Source: Clavelina lepadiformis | Lineage: Eukaryota; Chordata; Ascidiacea; Aplousobranchia; Clavelinidae | Length of the DNA: 64,000 nucleotides | Direction of reading: 5' to 3' | Assembly: GCF_947623445.1 (NCBI RefSeq) | Contig: NC_135242.1 | Coordinates: 1,550,001 to 1,614,000 of the forward strand | Shown here: positions 12,073 through 22,228 of the stretch, in pieces | How the letters are laid out: every line of letters begins with the position of its first letter | Numbering within the stretch: position 1 is the stretch's first letter | Program-made: the position numbers and the translations under genes | The notes under the pieces: model-generated | Database searches by the model: none | What the model saw: only the letters and a program-made list of their open reading frames with translations | Told to the model about the DNA's origin: nothing

Positions 12073-12662
12073 GTATGTGTTTTCCCAAGACTACCATTAC
12101 CGTTATATGTTGCATTGCTGAGGCATTGTTTACATTAAAACGATTGTTTAACCAGGTTGAAAACTCAACCAAGCAAGGCAATTTGAAACGTTATTAATCA
12201 ACAATAAATTAAACAATTATATCATAAACGAAACTGTTGATACGGTTGGAATAGTTTTCACTAGTACAAATACTATGATATGACAATCTAAAGGGAACCT
12301 AAAACTTTCAATCACATCAATGTTCATTGATAAGTGATTTTCAGCAACGCATCAAACAGACTTCAACAATTAACTTGGATATAACTTTCGTAAGGTCAAA
12401 CTGGTGTGTAATGTCATTTAAGATGATTTCGTGTGGTTTACATGTTGAAACTATGCAGAAGTCTTTAGAAACATTCTTCGAAAACAACAGGGAATCTTTT
12501 AATTTTTGTTTTTGTATGTGACAATCACTGCTGTTCTGTACTTCGTAGTAAATTTAGATAAAATTTATTTAGATTTATTATTTTTATTCAAACAGTTTTG
12601 ATTACATTTTATCAGTTTTCCGCTATCAAGAAAATCTTCAAACATTTTAAGTTTTTTTCCAG
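12073..12662 (+). other. Intron-like segment before ZNF gene (short version)
   Basis: GTATGT at 12073 to CAG at 12662, 590 bp, is related to 1369-2110 but lacks part of its left half. The acceptor is 38 bases before the ATG at 12701. Confidence 0.6.
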
Positions 12663-12700
12663 CAAATATGTTATAAGTTTTGTATAATAACCATCAGACA

Positions 12701-13942
12701 ATGGAGTGTCATCCAGTTGGTATTCAAGTTGACGTTTTATTGAAAACAATCAGTGATATGATTTCACAACAATTTAAATCAATGCGACAAGATATGAGGA
12801 AGGAATTTGTAAAAATGCAAGAAAGCATGGAAGATGTGGTTTCAACGCTTCTTGCAGAGATAAAGAAAACTGAAACCGTGTACAATGCAATGCCAGTTGA
12901 AGAAACATCGCAAACAACAGTTCTAAAATCAGATATCAGCCTTAATATTGAGGATGTTTATTCCGAGAAGGCACCAGTCTTTCCTCTTGTTGAGGTTATC
13001 AAAGAAGAACCTTTGCTGTTGGAAGAATATGAGGTTTCTCAGCCTGAGATTGTTGACCCAAATATATCCATGTTAAATAAATTTCCTCCTCAATCAGATA
13101 TTGGAGTGAATGCCACAGTCAAAATTGTTAAACCACAAAGCTGTGTTGCAAGAAACATAGATGAAGAATTCAGCGATTCTGTGGAGATGAATCTCAATAA
13201 ATCTACTTCAATTGAAGGAACTAATGCTTACAAAGTTGATGCTCAGTTGCTTGTTAGAAATAACAAAGAAAAGCATTTTTCCTGCAATTTTTGTGATAGA
13301 TCATTCAAATGCAAAAGAAATTTGAAAGTTCATCTAAGAACTCACACAGGTGAGCGACCTTATCAATGCGATGTGTGCCACAAGTCATTTATCCAGAATG
13401 ACAGTTTGCAATCTCATATGAGAACTCACTCTGGAGAGCAAACTTATAAATGTGATGTTTGCGACAAGTCATTTTGCGTTAGAAACAATTGGAAAACTCA
13501 TATGAGAACTCATACTGGAGAACGACCTTATCAATGCCAGCTGTGTGAAAAGGCATTTACTCAAAACGGCAATTTGAAAACTCATATGAGAATCCACACT
13601 GGAGAGCAACCTTATCAATGCAATGTGTGCCACAAGTCATTTACCCAAAGCAGCAGTTTAAAAACTCATATGAGAACTCACACTGAAGAACGACCTTTTC
13701 AATGCGAAGTGTGTCACAAGTCATTTACCCAAACCAACAATTTAAAACTTCATATGAGAACTCACACTGGAGACCGACCTTATCAATGCGAAGTGTGTCA
13801 CAAGTTATATTTCAATAATAGCTATTTAAAAATACATATGAGAACTCACACTGGTGAACGACCTTATCAATGCAATATGTGCCACAAGTCATTTTCCGAA
13901 AGCAGCAGCTTGAAAAGTCATATGAGAACTCACACTGGATAG
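12701..13942 (+). CDS. C2H2 zinc-finger protein, 8 fingers, nonsense-shortened
   Basis: The protein has 413 residues. The start is ATG in CAATGGAGTG; the open frame reaches back to a TTG at 12680 but has no earlier ATG. The N-terminal module is GIQVDVLLKTISDMISQQF and the linker has VIKEEPLLL. Eight intact fingers end in a TAG (13940-13942) where the linker reads GGA GAG CGA elsewhere, so GAG became TAG. In the same frame beyond the stop are two good fingers and part of a third, which were evidently once translated. The shortened protein still has module, SUMO-type site and fingers and may function. The acceptor AG lies at 12661-12662. Confidence 0.88.
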   Translation: MECHPVGIQVDVLLKTISDMISQQFKSMRQDMRKEFVKMQESMEDVVSTLLAEIKKTETVYNAMPVEETSQTTVLKSDISLNIEDVYSEKAPVFPLVEVIKEEPLLLEEYEVSQPEIVDPNISMLNKFPPQSDIGVNATVKIVKPQSCVARNIDEEFSDSVEMNLNKSTSIEGTNAYKVDAQLLVRNNKEKHFSCNFCDRSFKCKRNLKVHLRTHTGERPYQCDVCHKSFIQNDSLQSHMRTHSGEQTYKCDVCDKSFCVRNNWKTHMRTHTGERPYQCQLCEKAFTQNGNLKTHMRIHTGEQPYQCNVCHKSFTQSSSLKTHMRTHTEERPFQCEVCHKSFTQTNNLKLHMRTHTGDRPYQCEVCHKLYFNNSYLKIHMRTHTGERPYQCNMCHKSFSESSSLKSHMRTHTG

Positions 13943-14290
13943 CGACCTTATCAATGCAATATGTGCCACAAGTCATTTTCCGAAAGCACCAGTTTGAAAG
14001 CTCATATGAGAACTCACACTGGAGAGCGACCTTATCAATGCCATGTGTGCCACAAGTCCTACACCCAAAGCAGCAGTTTAAAATCTCATATGAGTACTCA
14101 CACTTGACAGCGACTTTTTCATTGCCAGGTGTGTGAGAAATCTTTTACCCTAAATAATCATTTAACAGCTCATATGAGAATCCACACTGGAGCGCGACCT
14201 TATCAATGCCAAGTGTGTCAAAAGTAATTTTCCAAAAGAGCAATTTGCGGAATCATGAAACTATTTACACTGGAAAGCGACCTTGACAAT
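13943..14290 (+). pseudogene. In-frame finger tail cut off by the stop of the gene at 12701
   Basis: The tail contains [12 protein letters not shown]...H...H and [12 protein letters not shown]...H...H, a stop in HT-stop-QRLF, then CQVCEKSF and CQVCQK-stop. The codons match the upstream array at about the divergence seen between its own fingers, so the stop at 13940 is fairly recent. Read-through or a splice around it would lengthen the array. Confidence 0.75.
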
Positions 14291-14517
14291 GTTTGTTTTT
14301 TTGTGAAAACACATTTGCGTTGAAACGATAATTATTAACACTCATATTGGGGCAATGTAAATATTTTGAAAATATTTTTGGACAAAAATTAACTTTGTGA
14401 AACATTTACAAAACATTTTTCCAGATGCTGCATCCATTTTTTTGTGCTGTTTTTTTCCAATTTTATCAATAACTTTGTATGTTTCATGAAACATAAATTT
14501 TCCCTATTTGTTTATTT
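14291..14517. other. Spacer
   Basis: AT-rich, related to 3880-4075 and 11450-11690 (TTTTATCAATAACTT...CATGAAACATAAA). No gene is seen. Confidence 0.5.
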
Positions 14518-15186
14518 TTGGCAAATATGTTGTTTTTTCATGAAGTTTATTCAAAGAATATGTCAGTTTTTCCTTTTGTTGAAGCTATCAAACAAAAACC
14601 TTTGCTGTTGCAGCATTGGGATATTTCTGAAACTGATCGACCAAGTATATCCATTTCAACAATGTTTTCTCATCAATCTAAGATTGGAGTAAGGGCCACA
14701 GTTAAAATAGTTGTTCCTTGAAGTTGTATTGAAAGAAATTCAGATGAAGAATGCAGCAATTCTGTAGAAATGTTTTTCGTTGAACCAAGCGCAATTGATA
14801 GAAACAATGCCTTGTAAAGTTGATGCTCGGTTGTTTGTTGGAAATTACAAAGAAATTCATTTTTCTTGCAATTTTTGTGAAAAATCATTCAAACGCCTAA
14901 CAATCTTTAAAGCTTATCTAAGAACTCACACAGTAGAACGACCTTATCAATACATTGTTTGTGAAAAGTCATTTTCCTGAAGCCTTTATTTCAAAAAGCA
15001 TATGAGAATCCATATCCGAGAGCATAATTATCAATGCCAGGTGTGTGAAAAGTCATTTACCCAAACTAGCAATTTGATAACTCATACTGAAGAGCAACCT
15101 TATCAATGCCAGGCGTGTCACATGTCATTACCCAGAAGCACCGATTTACAAGATCATTTGACTACTTATTATAGCATCATCAAACC
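14518..15186 (+). pseudogene. Broken ZNF family copy
   Basis: The linker reads SVFPFVEAIKQKPLLLQHWD, then SISISTMFSHQSKIG and IVVP-stop. A frameshift follows before NACKVDARLFVGN. The finger FSCNFCEKSF is intact, the next is degraded (QYIVCEKSFS-stop), and CQVCEKSF and CQACHMSL follow with deletions. It has the same layout as 4075-4730 and 58690-58918. This block probably duplicated together with the intact genes. Confidence 0.7.
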
Positions 15187-15369
15187 ATGGAGTGTCATCC
15201 AGATAATATGCGAGTTGATGTTTTATTGAAAGCAATCAGTGATTTGATATCACACGAATTCAAATCAATGCGATTGGATATGCAGATGGAAGAAACAAAG
15301 GAAACTGAAACCATGAACAATGCAATGTCCCACCGAAGAAGCATCACTACCATTAGTGTCAGATGACAA
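15187..15369 (+). pseudogene. N-terminal module fragment ending at GT donor
   Basis: ATG 15187 starts ECHPDNMRVDVLLKAISDLI, with the shortened RLDMQMEETKETE form, and continues to ...TTISVR with a TGA just before the GTATGT donor at 15370. It is one of five such fragments (4740, 11890, 15187, 31024, 58919). It is probably dead, but it could be transcribed as a leader exon. Confidence 0.6.
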
Positions 15370-16222
15370 GTATGTGTTTTTCCAAGACTCCCATTACCGT
15401 TATGCGTTGCGTTTTGTTTGTCTTTTTGCTTGATATCTTAGACAATATGACAAGGTAGTATCTAGTAACATTGTGTTTGAGGAAATTTTATCGCATCCCG
15501 ATGAGGTATTATTTACATCGAAATGATTGTTTAACCAGGTTGAAAACTCAACCAAGCAAGGCAATTCAAATTGTTATTAATCATCATTAAATTAAAAAAT
15601 GATATCATAAACGAAACTTTTGAAACGTTTTTAATAGTTTTCACTAGTACAAATACTATGATATGACGATCTGAAGTGAACCTAAAACTTTCAATCAAAT
15701 CAATGGTCATTGATCAGTGATTTCCAACATCACGTCAAACAGACTTTAAAAATTAATTTGGATATAACTTTCCTAAAAGTGTTGCTCTAAGATTTTTAAG
15801 TGATTTGAGCACTGTTCATAGTGTGTGCCAGGTGTGTGTGTGTACCACTGTTTATGGTGTGTTATGTCATTTCGTATTATTACGTGTGTTTTGCATCTTG
15901 CAAATTATGCAGAAGTCTTTAGAAACCTATTTTTTCAAAACAACATGGAATCTTTTTTGTTTTTGTATGTGACAGTCACTGCTGTTCTTTACTTTGTAGT
16001 AAAGTTTGAAGATAGAGTCCTAAAAATTGTTGTAGTTGTTTGTCGAGTAGTTTACCTGATGCAATGCAAGTTGTGTTTGTGATAAAATTGAGGCATAACA
16101 TTGTGGTTGCCTCCACCCTGTTGTAACAATCGTCGACTGACATCGCCATCCTGTATCCTTTTAATATGGCGCCTATCATTACTTGTATCAGTCTTGTTTT
16201 TTACACCAACCAATTTCTTTAG
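15370..16222 (+). other. Intron-like segment, long version
   Basis: GTATGTG at 15370 runs to TTTCTTTAG at 16222. The left 640 bases match the family intron-like segment; the last 210 (GTTGTAGTTGTTTGTCGAG onward) do not. An AG acceptor is 43 bases before ATG 16265. Confidence 0.5.
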
Positions 16223-16264
16223 GAAGTAGGTTGTAATTAGTTACATTCATTATTAACGTGAACT

Positions 16265-16440
16265 ATGGAACGTGACCTTGGTACAATGCAAGTTGATGCT
16301 ACATTAAAAACTAACGGTTACGTTAATGCCATTTTACAAGAATTTAAATCAATGCGACAAGATATGAAGATGGAATTTGCGAAAGTGCAAGAAAACATGG
16401 ACGATATGGTCGATAAAGTGCAAGAAAACTTGGACGATAA
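16265..16440 (+). pseudogene. N-terminal module fused to transposon sequence
   Basis: ATG 16265 encodes a recognisable module (MERDLGTMQVDATL, ILQEFKSMRQDMKMEFAKV) with the heptad-like stretch VQEN-MDDM-VDKVQENLDD partly duplicated. After about 16440 the frame runs to 16732, but that sequence is the antisense of a Mutator-like transposase relic. The family linker and fingers are missing. It is a gene whose 3' part was replaced or lost at a transposon insertion. A 155-residue chimeric product is possible but unlikely. Confidence 0.6.
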
Positions 16441-16449
16441 AACATGGAG

Positions 16450-16890
16450 CTCAGGAATCACCAACTCTTTCAAATTCTCCGGTTCCTTCGGCAGATGCTT
16501 CCGCCGCGATCGTTGTGCCAGTTACCAAAGTGCTGATTCACTAGGCAAAATCTTTGCAGCTTCAGCGTCAACATTTTGTCGATGTTGTTGTACAATCGTC
16601 ATCGGCAGGAGATTGGATGTTGCTGCTTCTTTCCGAATATTTCCAATCATTTGTAACACCTGGTCCCTTCGATCATCTGCCTCGTGGACATGGGACTTTC
16701 CGACATCTACTTTTCCATTTGTATCGTTGTAGTTCACCGCCCTCAGTGTCGCTGTTCCAGGACAATCATTCCGTTCGCAACGAAAATAATGATTCTCTCC
16801 ACGGCTCCGCTGGTGTCTACAAAGAAATCCATTGAGGGCGAGCTTTGACTTTCCACGGATAGAGGGAACGAAGCTGAAGTCATCCATTGT
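16450..16890 (-). mobile_element. Mutator-like (MULE) transposase fragment with FLYWCH finger
   Basis: On the minus strand an ATG frame (16887 to 16522) encodes ~121 residues. It starts with a FLYWCH-type zinc finger (LNGFLCRHQRSRGENHYFRC, then C five residues later, and a SHVHE HxH pair). A helical region, DDRRDQVLQMIGNIRKEA and LPMTIVQQHRQN, follows. This is the usual N-terminal layout of FLYWCH-carrying MULE transposases. The catalytic DDE domain is absent. A shorter copy of the first half lies at 39396-39570, so this relic was inside the DNA duplicated to that place. Confidence 0.75.
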
Positions 16891-16924
16891 TATTAGTCGT
16901 CGAGTTGGAGTAACACAACTAATC

Positions 16925-17265
16925 TGTTATTCTGAGATGCTCTGCTTTCTAATTATACTAATATGGTTTCCGTTACTTTTTATACAAATGCAACGGAAAC
17001 CATTTTTTCTGTGCGTTGGTGTGATGTTGTGCAAAATGCAACAGATAACATGATTTCCGTTGCATTTAAGTAAAGGGCCTATTGCGTCGGTGCGATGTTG
17101 TGTGAAATGAAACAGATAAGACAAGATAAGATAAGAGCAACGGAAACCATGTTTTCTAGTGTGATGTTGTGATAACATGGTTTCTGTTTTACTTGTGTGA
17201 AGAGCATCGGAAACCATGTTATCGGTTGCATTTATATCGTATGTGCCATTCAATTCTCAACCATT
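16925..17265. repeat. 71-bp minisatellite-like array (about three units)
   Basis: Units start at GCGTTGGTGTGATGTTGTG (17013) and GCGTCGGTGCGATGTTGTG (17084), then a shortened third unit near 17157. Each contains GCAACAGATAACATGATTTC or the complementary GCAACGGAAACCAT. The array lies next to the MULE fragment, as in the second copy at 39655-39990, and may belong to that element's terminal region. Confidence 0.7.
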
Positions 17266-17269
17266 ACAG

Positions 17270-17400
17270 TAGTTTGATCAGTACTCACCAATGTGTCACT
17301 CAGTTGAGCATGAATTAAATTATTTGTCACTCAAATGAATGTTAAAAAAATGTTTTACTCAAGTGAGCTGTCACTCAAATGAAATGTCACTCAACTGATC
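17270..17400. repeat. Degenerate short tandem of GTCACTCAAATGAA type
   Basis: Five to six imperfect units of 14-30 bases (TGTCACTCAGTTGAGC, TGTCACTCAAATGAAT and so on). They are repeated at 40030-40150 in the duplicate. Confidence 0.6.
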
Positions 17401-17894
17401 AACTACCCCCCATTTCATATATTATGATGTTTTTTTTAAAACTTAAGAAAAACTATAAAGTTCATGATGCTTGACCTGGTTCACAATTTTTGGGAGCACG
17501 TAGGTCCAATGTTAATTTTACAATTAATGTTGATGTGTGGAGAAAGCATTAGTCAAGTGTTTTATTTAATTAAGAAACAATTGCTGTCATGAGTTAAGCA
17601 AAAACGTTTTTTTGTAATTGACTGAATTACATTTGAAAAAATGACTTTGAAATAGATTACTGACATCATGTGTAGGGATTTAAATGGTTATTTCCTGTTA
17701 TTTGTGTTCCTCTTTAAACACATCATACATTTTCTGTCACTGCAAGCATTTTTACTTTTTTCAATTCAATTTTTTGGTTTTGACATCTTATTAGTCAAAT
17801 TAATATGTTATTTTTATTAAAACTTTTTACCTTTCACATTTTCAGCCATTATTTGTATAGTTTTATAATAGTTTTATTGTATCACAATCAAACC
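17401..17894 (+). other. Upstream region of the ZNF gene at 17895
   Basis: AT-rich, and conserved with 40150-40646 and in its last third with 56860-57082. A pyrimidine tract with TTTTCAG at 17845 is a likely 3' splice site, 49 bases before the ATG. No other gene is seen. Confidence 0.5.
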
Positions 17895-19073
17895 ATGGAG
17901 TGTCATCCAGATAATATGCATGTTGAATTTTTATTGAAAGCAATCAGTGATCTAATTTCACAAGAATTCAAAGCAATGCGACAAGATATGAAGATGGAAT
18001 TTGCAAAATTGAAAGAAAATATGGAAGATATGGTTTCAAAGATTCTGCCAGAAACAAAGAAAGCTGAAACCATAAAAAATGCAACACCGATTAAAAAAGC
18101 GTCACAAGCATTAGATGTAGAATATAATATCGGCATTTGTATTAAAGAAGTTCGTTCTGAGAATGCATCAGTTCTTCCTCTTCTTGATGCTATTAAAGAA
18201 GAACCTTTGCTGTTGCAGCATTGGGAGGTTTCTGAAATGGATGATCCAAGTATGTCCATGTCAAATAAGTTTTCTCATCAATCGGAGATAGAAATAAATG
18301 CCGCAGTTAAAACTGATGACCCCCAAACCTGTATTGAAGAAGATCATTCTGAAAAGGCATCAATTTATCCTCAATGTGATGTTATTGAAGTGGAACCTTT
18401 GTTGTTGCAAAAGTATGCAGATTTGCAAACTGAGACTGATTACCCAAATATATCCATATCAAATAAATTAACTTCTCACTCAGAGATTGGAGTAAAAGCC
18501 ACAGTTAAAACGATTGATACCAGAAACTGTATTGAAAGAAGTTCCGATGAAGAATGCGGCAATTCTGTGGAAATGTTCTTTGATAATTCTGCAACAAATG
18601 ATAGAAACAATGCTTGCAAAATCCAGACTCAGTTGTTTGTTGGAAACAACAAAGAAAAACGATTTTTCTGCAAGTTTTGTAATAAATTATTCCAACATAA
18701 AGCAAACTTGAATACTCACATAAGAACCCACACTGGAGAGCGACCTTATAAATGCGATATGTGCCACAAGTCATTTTCAGATAGCAGCAGTTTTAAAACT
18801 CATATGAGAACTCACACTGGAGAGCGACCATATCAATGCGATGTGTGCCACAAGTCATTTATCAATAGCAGCCAATTGAAAAATCATATGAGAACTCACA
18901 CTGGAGAGCGTAATTATCAATGCCAAGTGTGTGAAAAGTCATTTACTCAAAGCTTCAATTTGAAAACGCATATGAGAATCCAAACCGGAGAGCGCCCTTA
19001 TCAATGCGATGTCTGTGAAAAGTCATTTACCCAAAGCATCCATTTGAAAATTCATATGAGAATCCACACTTGA
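17895..19073 (+). CDS. C2H2 zinc-finger protein with doubled linker, 5 fingers
   Basis: The protein has 392 residues. I chose the ATG in CCATGGAGTG over the ATG at 17805, because the 30 upstream codons cross the conserved splice acceptor. The module at ~9-57 is VEFLLKAISDLISQEF. The linker is present twice. The first copy has AIKEEPLLLQHW; the second (HSEKASIYPQ...) has VIEVEPLLL, in which the SUMO-type lysine is lost. Five fingers follow; the fourth ends HMRIQ instead of HxxxH and is probably weak. The stop is TGA in ACT TGA, where the linker reads ACT GGA. It belongs with 57083-58435 and the broken 40647 copy as the double-linker class. Presumably a nuclear DNA-binding regulator. Confidence 0.88.
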   Translation: MECHPDNMHVEFLLKAISDLISQEFKAMRQDMKMEFAKLKENMEDMVSKILPETKKAETIKNATPIKKASQALDVEYNIGICIKEVRSENASVLPLLDAIKEEPLLLQHWEVSEMDDPSMSMSNKFSHQSEIEINAAVKTDDPQTCIEEDHSEKASIYPQCDVIEVEPLLLQKYADLQTETDYPNISISNKLTSHSEIGVKATVKTIDTRNCIERSSDEECGNSVEMFFDNSATNDRNNACKIQTQLFVGNNKEKRFFCKFCNKLFQHKANLNTHIRTHTGERPYKCDMCHKSFSDSSSFKTHMRTHTGERPYQCDVCHKSFINSSQLKNHMRTHTGERNYQCQVCEKSFTQSFNLKTHMRIQTGERPYQCDVCEKSFTQSIHLKIHMRIHT

Positions 19074-20301
19074 GAGCGACCTTATCAATGTTCCTTTTGT
19101 CTGAGGTCATTTACGTTGAAAAGAAGTTTGTCACTCTGGGAAATCTTTGTCTGGAAATGATACAGGGCCGGATTCATGATTTTCTGGTGCTAACCTTGTA
19201 AAAATTTTTATAAGCAAGGATAAAATTGTCTTCAGTGGTTGCTTGGCTAGACTAGTTGTAAAATTGCATCAGTTTATGCATTCACTTGCATTGTATTTTT
19301 AAGGTCTAGGAACAAGCAAAATTGTTGACTTCTTCAACTTTTGCGGCCAACCAATAGAATGTGTTTTAAATGAATCCATTTGTAGTCATTTTCACATACC
19401 TACCCTACCTATTAAATTTAGAACAAATGCACAATGCAAATCCCCAAAAAAACTTTGTTCATAAGAGCACTCTACATTTGTTAATGTTTTAACTGCGTTT
19501 TGGATGGTTTTTGTGTTTTTTCATGTGGTTTATAAATAATTTATCAATGTCAATCAGCCAATGTCATTCACACCATCAACTGGCACTGTCTTACCACTGC
19601 CATTGTGACTTGTTGCTGAATTGTTAAATCATCACATACTTTGATAAAACAAACACAGGTTAAGGTACCAAATAACGTTATTTTTTTTTGTTAAAACCGC
19701 ATTCATTTTTCGATTCTTTTTCTATAAATTTTAATCCAAAGTTTCATTCATTTGTTTGCTGATAAATAATTCGGCAAACACTAATTTCTTTCCAAATAAA
19801 TAATTTTTTTTCCAGAAATTGTTTTTAAGGTAAAGCTTTTTTCTGCTATCGCTATTTCCAAATGAACAGACATACTGTGCATGAAAATCTGTTCTGCTTG
19901 GCCCTGCGCAGATGTGAATTCTGTGAAAAAGTGTTTTGGCTTTAGTATAATTTAGGCTTTGTTTACTAATTGTTTTTCATGTTTTAAAGACCCAAGGTTG
20001 ATGCAATTTAATTGCATTTTTACCACATTTGTGTGTAATTACTTATTACGCCACGCCCACACACAGGTTTTGCCAATAAGTCTCTTAATCTGATTACTAC
20101 AGTACACATAGTTGCAGTCTTCACATTTTATTCAATGTTTACATTTTATAGCCTAGTGGACAGAGAGTTTACATTTGTCATGTTTTGTATTATTCTGTCC
20201 CTGTGTGTGTAATTGTTGTCTTATTGATTCAGTTTTGCTGATGTGTTTATTTCAGCTTCAATTAAAAATATTTATGTTGAGTTTATATAAACACAGAAAG
20301 A
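19074..20301. other. Spacer, partly shared with 47.4-47.8 kb
   Basis: After one degraded finger (CSFCLRSF) there is no coding sequence. Parts of 19330-20060 match 47430-47790 (AATGAATCCATTTGTAGTCATTTT, ACTGCGTTTTGGATGGTTTTTGTG), which marks an older duplication. TTTATTTCAG at 20255 is a likely acceptor before ATG 20302. Confidence 0.55.
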
Positions 20302-21324
20302 ATGGAAACTGACCTGATCCAGAATCAGGTTGATGGTAATGGTGCAACAATGACAATCCGACACTTGTTCTTGCAAGAAATAAAATCAGTCAAGATGAAT
20401 GTGGAGAAAGAATTTGTAAAATTGGAAGAAAGAATTGAAGAATTGATTTTAAAGCATTTTCTGGAAGAAACTGATAGAGCTGAAGTTGTGAGCAACACGT
20501 TATCATATGAGCAAGCATCAGGTTCACCATCTATACAATCTGATGTTTGTGATCAAGAAGCTTACAGTGAAAACTCATCAATTTTTGCTCATTTTGAAAA
20601 GATTAAAGAAGAATTTTTGTTAGATGAAGAACAATAAAGTTCGCAACGGTTTTACTTTAAAAAATCTGAAACATTTCCTAAACATGTAGCTGAGAATTTG
20701 TCTGAAAACTTTGAAAACAACTTCTACACCTCTCTGAGTCGTAGTGATGTATCAGACGTTTCAAGTAATGCTTCTGGAATTGACGATTATTCTGTGAATG
20801 ATGGGTTTTTGTCAGATCAGGAGTCGAAAAGTTTTGAAAACGCAACAAACAAAGAACCTTGTGCAAGTAGTGCTTTAGAACATTTTCAACAGCCCTTTAA
20901 TCAGAAAGGTTTAACTAGGATATGTTGCCGTGAAACCGTGACTAAGGTTGGCTGCATGAGCAAGGCACATTTACGAAAACCCTTACATCTGTCATCTAAA
21001 ACCGCTAGAGGCCAGTATACCTGCGAAATCTGCGATAAGCAATTTGGAAAAAGATTTAATCTTAACAGGCATAAGCGTTGTCTTCACCCAGATGAAACTG
21101 ACACTACAAAATGTCAACACACTTGTGAAATTTGTGGTATGCAGTTTGCAAAGAAGTTTAATTTTGATAGACACAAGCTGTTCCATACAGGCGAAAAGCC
21201 TAGACCTATAGAAGATTCACGCACTTGTGAATTCTGCGGCAAGCAGTTTGCGAAAAAATTCAATCTTAATAGACACAAGCTGCTACACATAGATGAAATG
21301 TGCACACCTTTGGAAAATGTTTGA
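20302..21324 (+). pseudogene. Divergent family ZNF gene with one in-frame stop
   Basis: From ATG 20302 the frame has a module-like start (DLIQNQVDGN, FLQEIKSVKMNVEKEFVKLE) and linker (IFAHFEKIKEEFLLDEEQ), then TAA at 20635-20637. The same frame is open again to 21324, with an acidic serine-rich stretch and three fingers of CEICxxQF/CEFCGKQF...NLNRHKxxxH type. The paralogue near 47.9 kb reads GAA GGT where this copy has TAA AGT, so a single substitution made the stop. It is otherwise intact, so it may be a very young pseudogene, a sequencing error or a read-through gene. Its three fingers resemble one another, as expected of local duplication. Confidence 0.75.
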
Positions 21325-21930
21325 TATTAATATTAACTTTGCTACACAAGTGAAAAACAACACTGTTGCCTATTTTGTTGTGACAGCTTTGGTCGTGATC
21401 ATGATCATGATCAAAAACCCATATAAAAGTAATAGATTTTCTTATTCGTTCCTGCTGAGATTACAAAATTATTGATCATGTAAAGTCAATTAATTTTTTT
21501 ATTGGCAATGTGTACATCTATACAGGCCATATGTTGATTAATGTCATATTCTATTTTTTGCAAATTACTTCAAAATGTACTTTTAGTTTTCTGTTGATGT
21601 TACGAGGTTATATTGACATGCTTGCGATAGATATGCTATGTAGTGCCAGCTAAATAGCAGAGCAGTTGAAACTCAGAGGACTACTACGAGCCTTGCTTGA
21701 TACCCAGTTGTGTTAAAGTTGTGACATCCTTGTCCTAAACTTTGTATTAATCATGACAAATATCTCCAGTTTAATGCTTGATTTGTCTATGTTGATCTCA
21801 TCACATTTTTGCATTTTATCATATTTTAAGGTACTCCAGTCACATAGTTGTCATTACTGTTTTCTAAATCCTGATATTTAATTTCTAATTCTCACTTACT
21901 GTTTTCTTTACAGGGTGTTTCTAAGAAAGT
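21325..21930. other. Spacer
   Basis: AT-rich, no gene recognised. TTCTTTACAG at 21913 is a likely splice acceptor before ATG 21931. Confidence 0.5.
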
Positions 21931-22173
21931 ATGGAATCTTTAATAGCTGGTGTCCAAGTTGATAATGATGATATATTGAAAGCAATAGGAAAATTGATTT
22001 TGCGAGAATTGAAATCGATTAGAAAAGATATAAAGAAGGATTTTATAAAAATGGAAGAAAAAATCGAGGAATTAAATTTGAAGCAACTTAAAGCAGAAAC
22101 GAACAAAAGGTCCCCAAAAGACAGAAACTTTCTAGTTAATAAAATCATAACAAAAGTTTCTGACGATAGGTAG
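21931..22173 (+). CDS. Small protein made of the N-terminal family module only
   Basis: This 80-codon frame starts at ATG 21931, 17 bases after a good AG acceptor. It encodes GVQVDNDDILKAIGKLILRE, then a very basic/acidic helix (SIRKDIKKDFIKMEEKIEEL) and KQLKAETNKRS. It aligns with residues ~1-60 of the ZNF proteins but has no linker or fingers; a DNA transposon starts 55 bases after the stop. If the module mediates pairing, this would be a module-only partner able to cap full-length proteins. It may equally be a truncated relic of the divergent subfamily (20302). Confidence 0.5.
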   Translation: MESLIAGVQVDNDDILKAIGKLILRELKSIRKDIKKDFIKMEEKIEELNLKQLKAETNKRSPKDRNFLVNKIITKVSDDR

Positions 22174-22228
22174 CATTTAGGTATTCCATGTAAAAGGTTG
22201 AAAGCCAATGAAATAGTGTCAGCTAAAC

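Noticed and set aside
16265..16732. 155-codon open frame as an intact gene
   Set aside because: Only the first ~58 codons are family sequence; the rest is antisense transposase DNA.
17270..17400. Short tandem repeats considered as a CRISPR array
   Set aside because: Units are irregular, without constant repeats or unique spacers, and the genome is eukaryotic.
17903..18259. 118-codon minus-strand open frame
   Set aside because: Antisense shadow of the ZNF module and linker; similar shadows occur opposite 36446-36685, 40655-40888 and 57115-57318.
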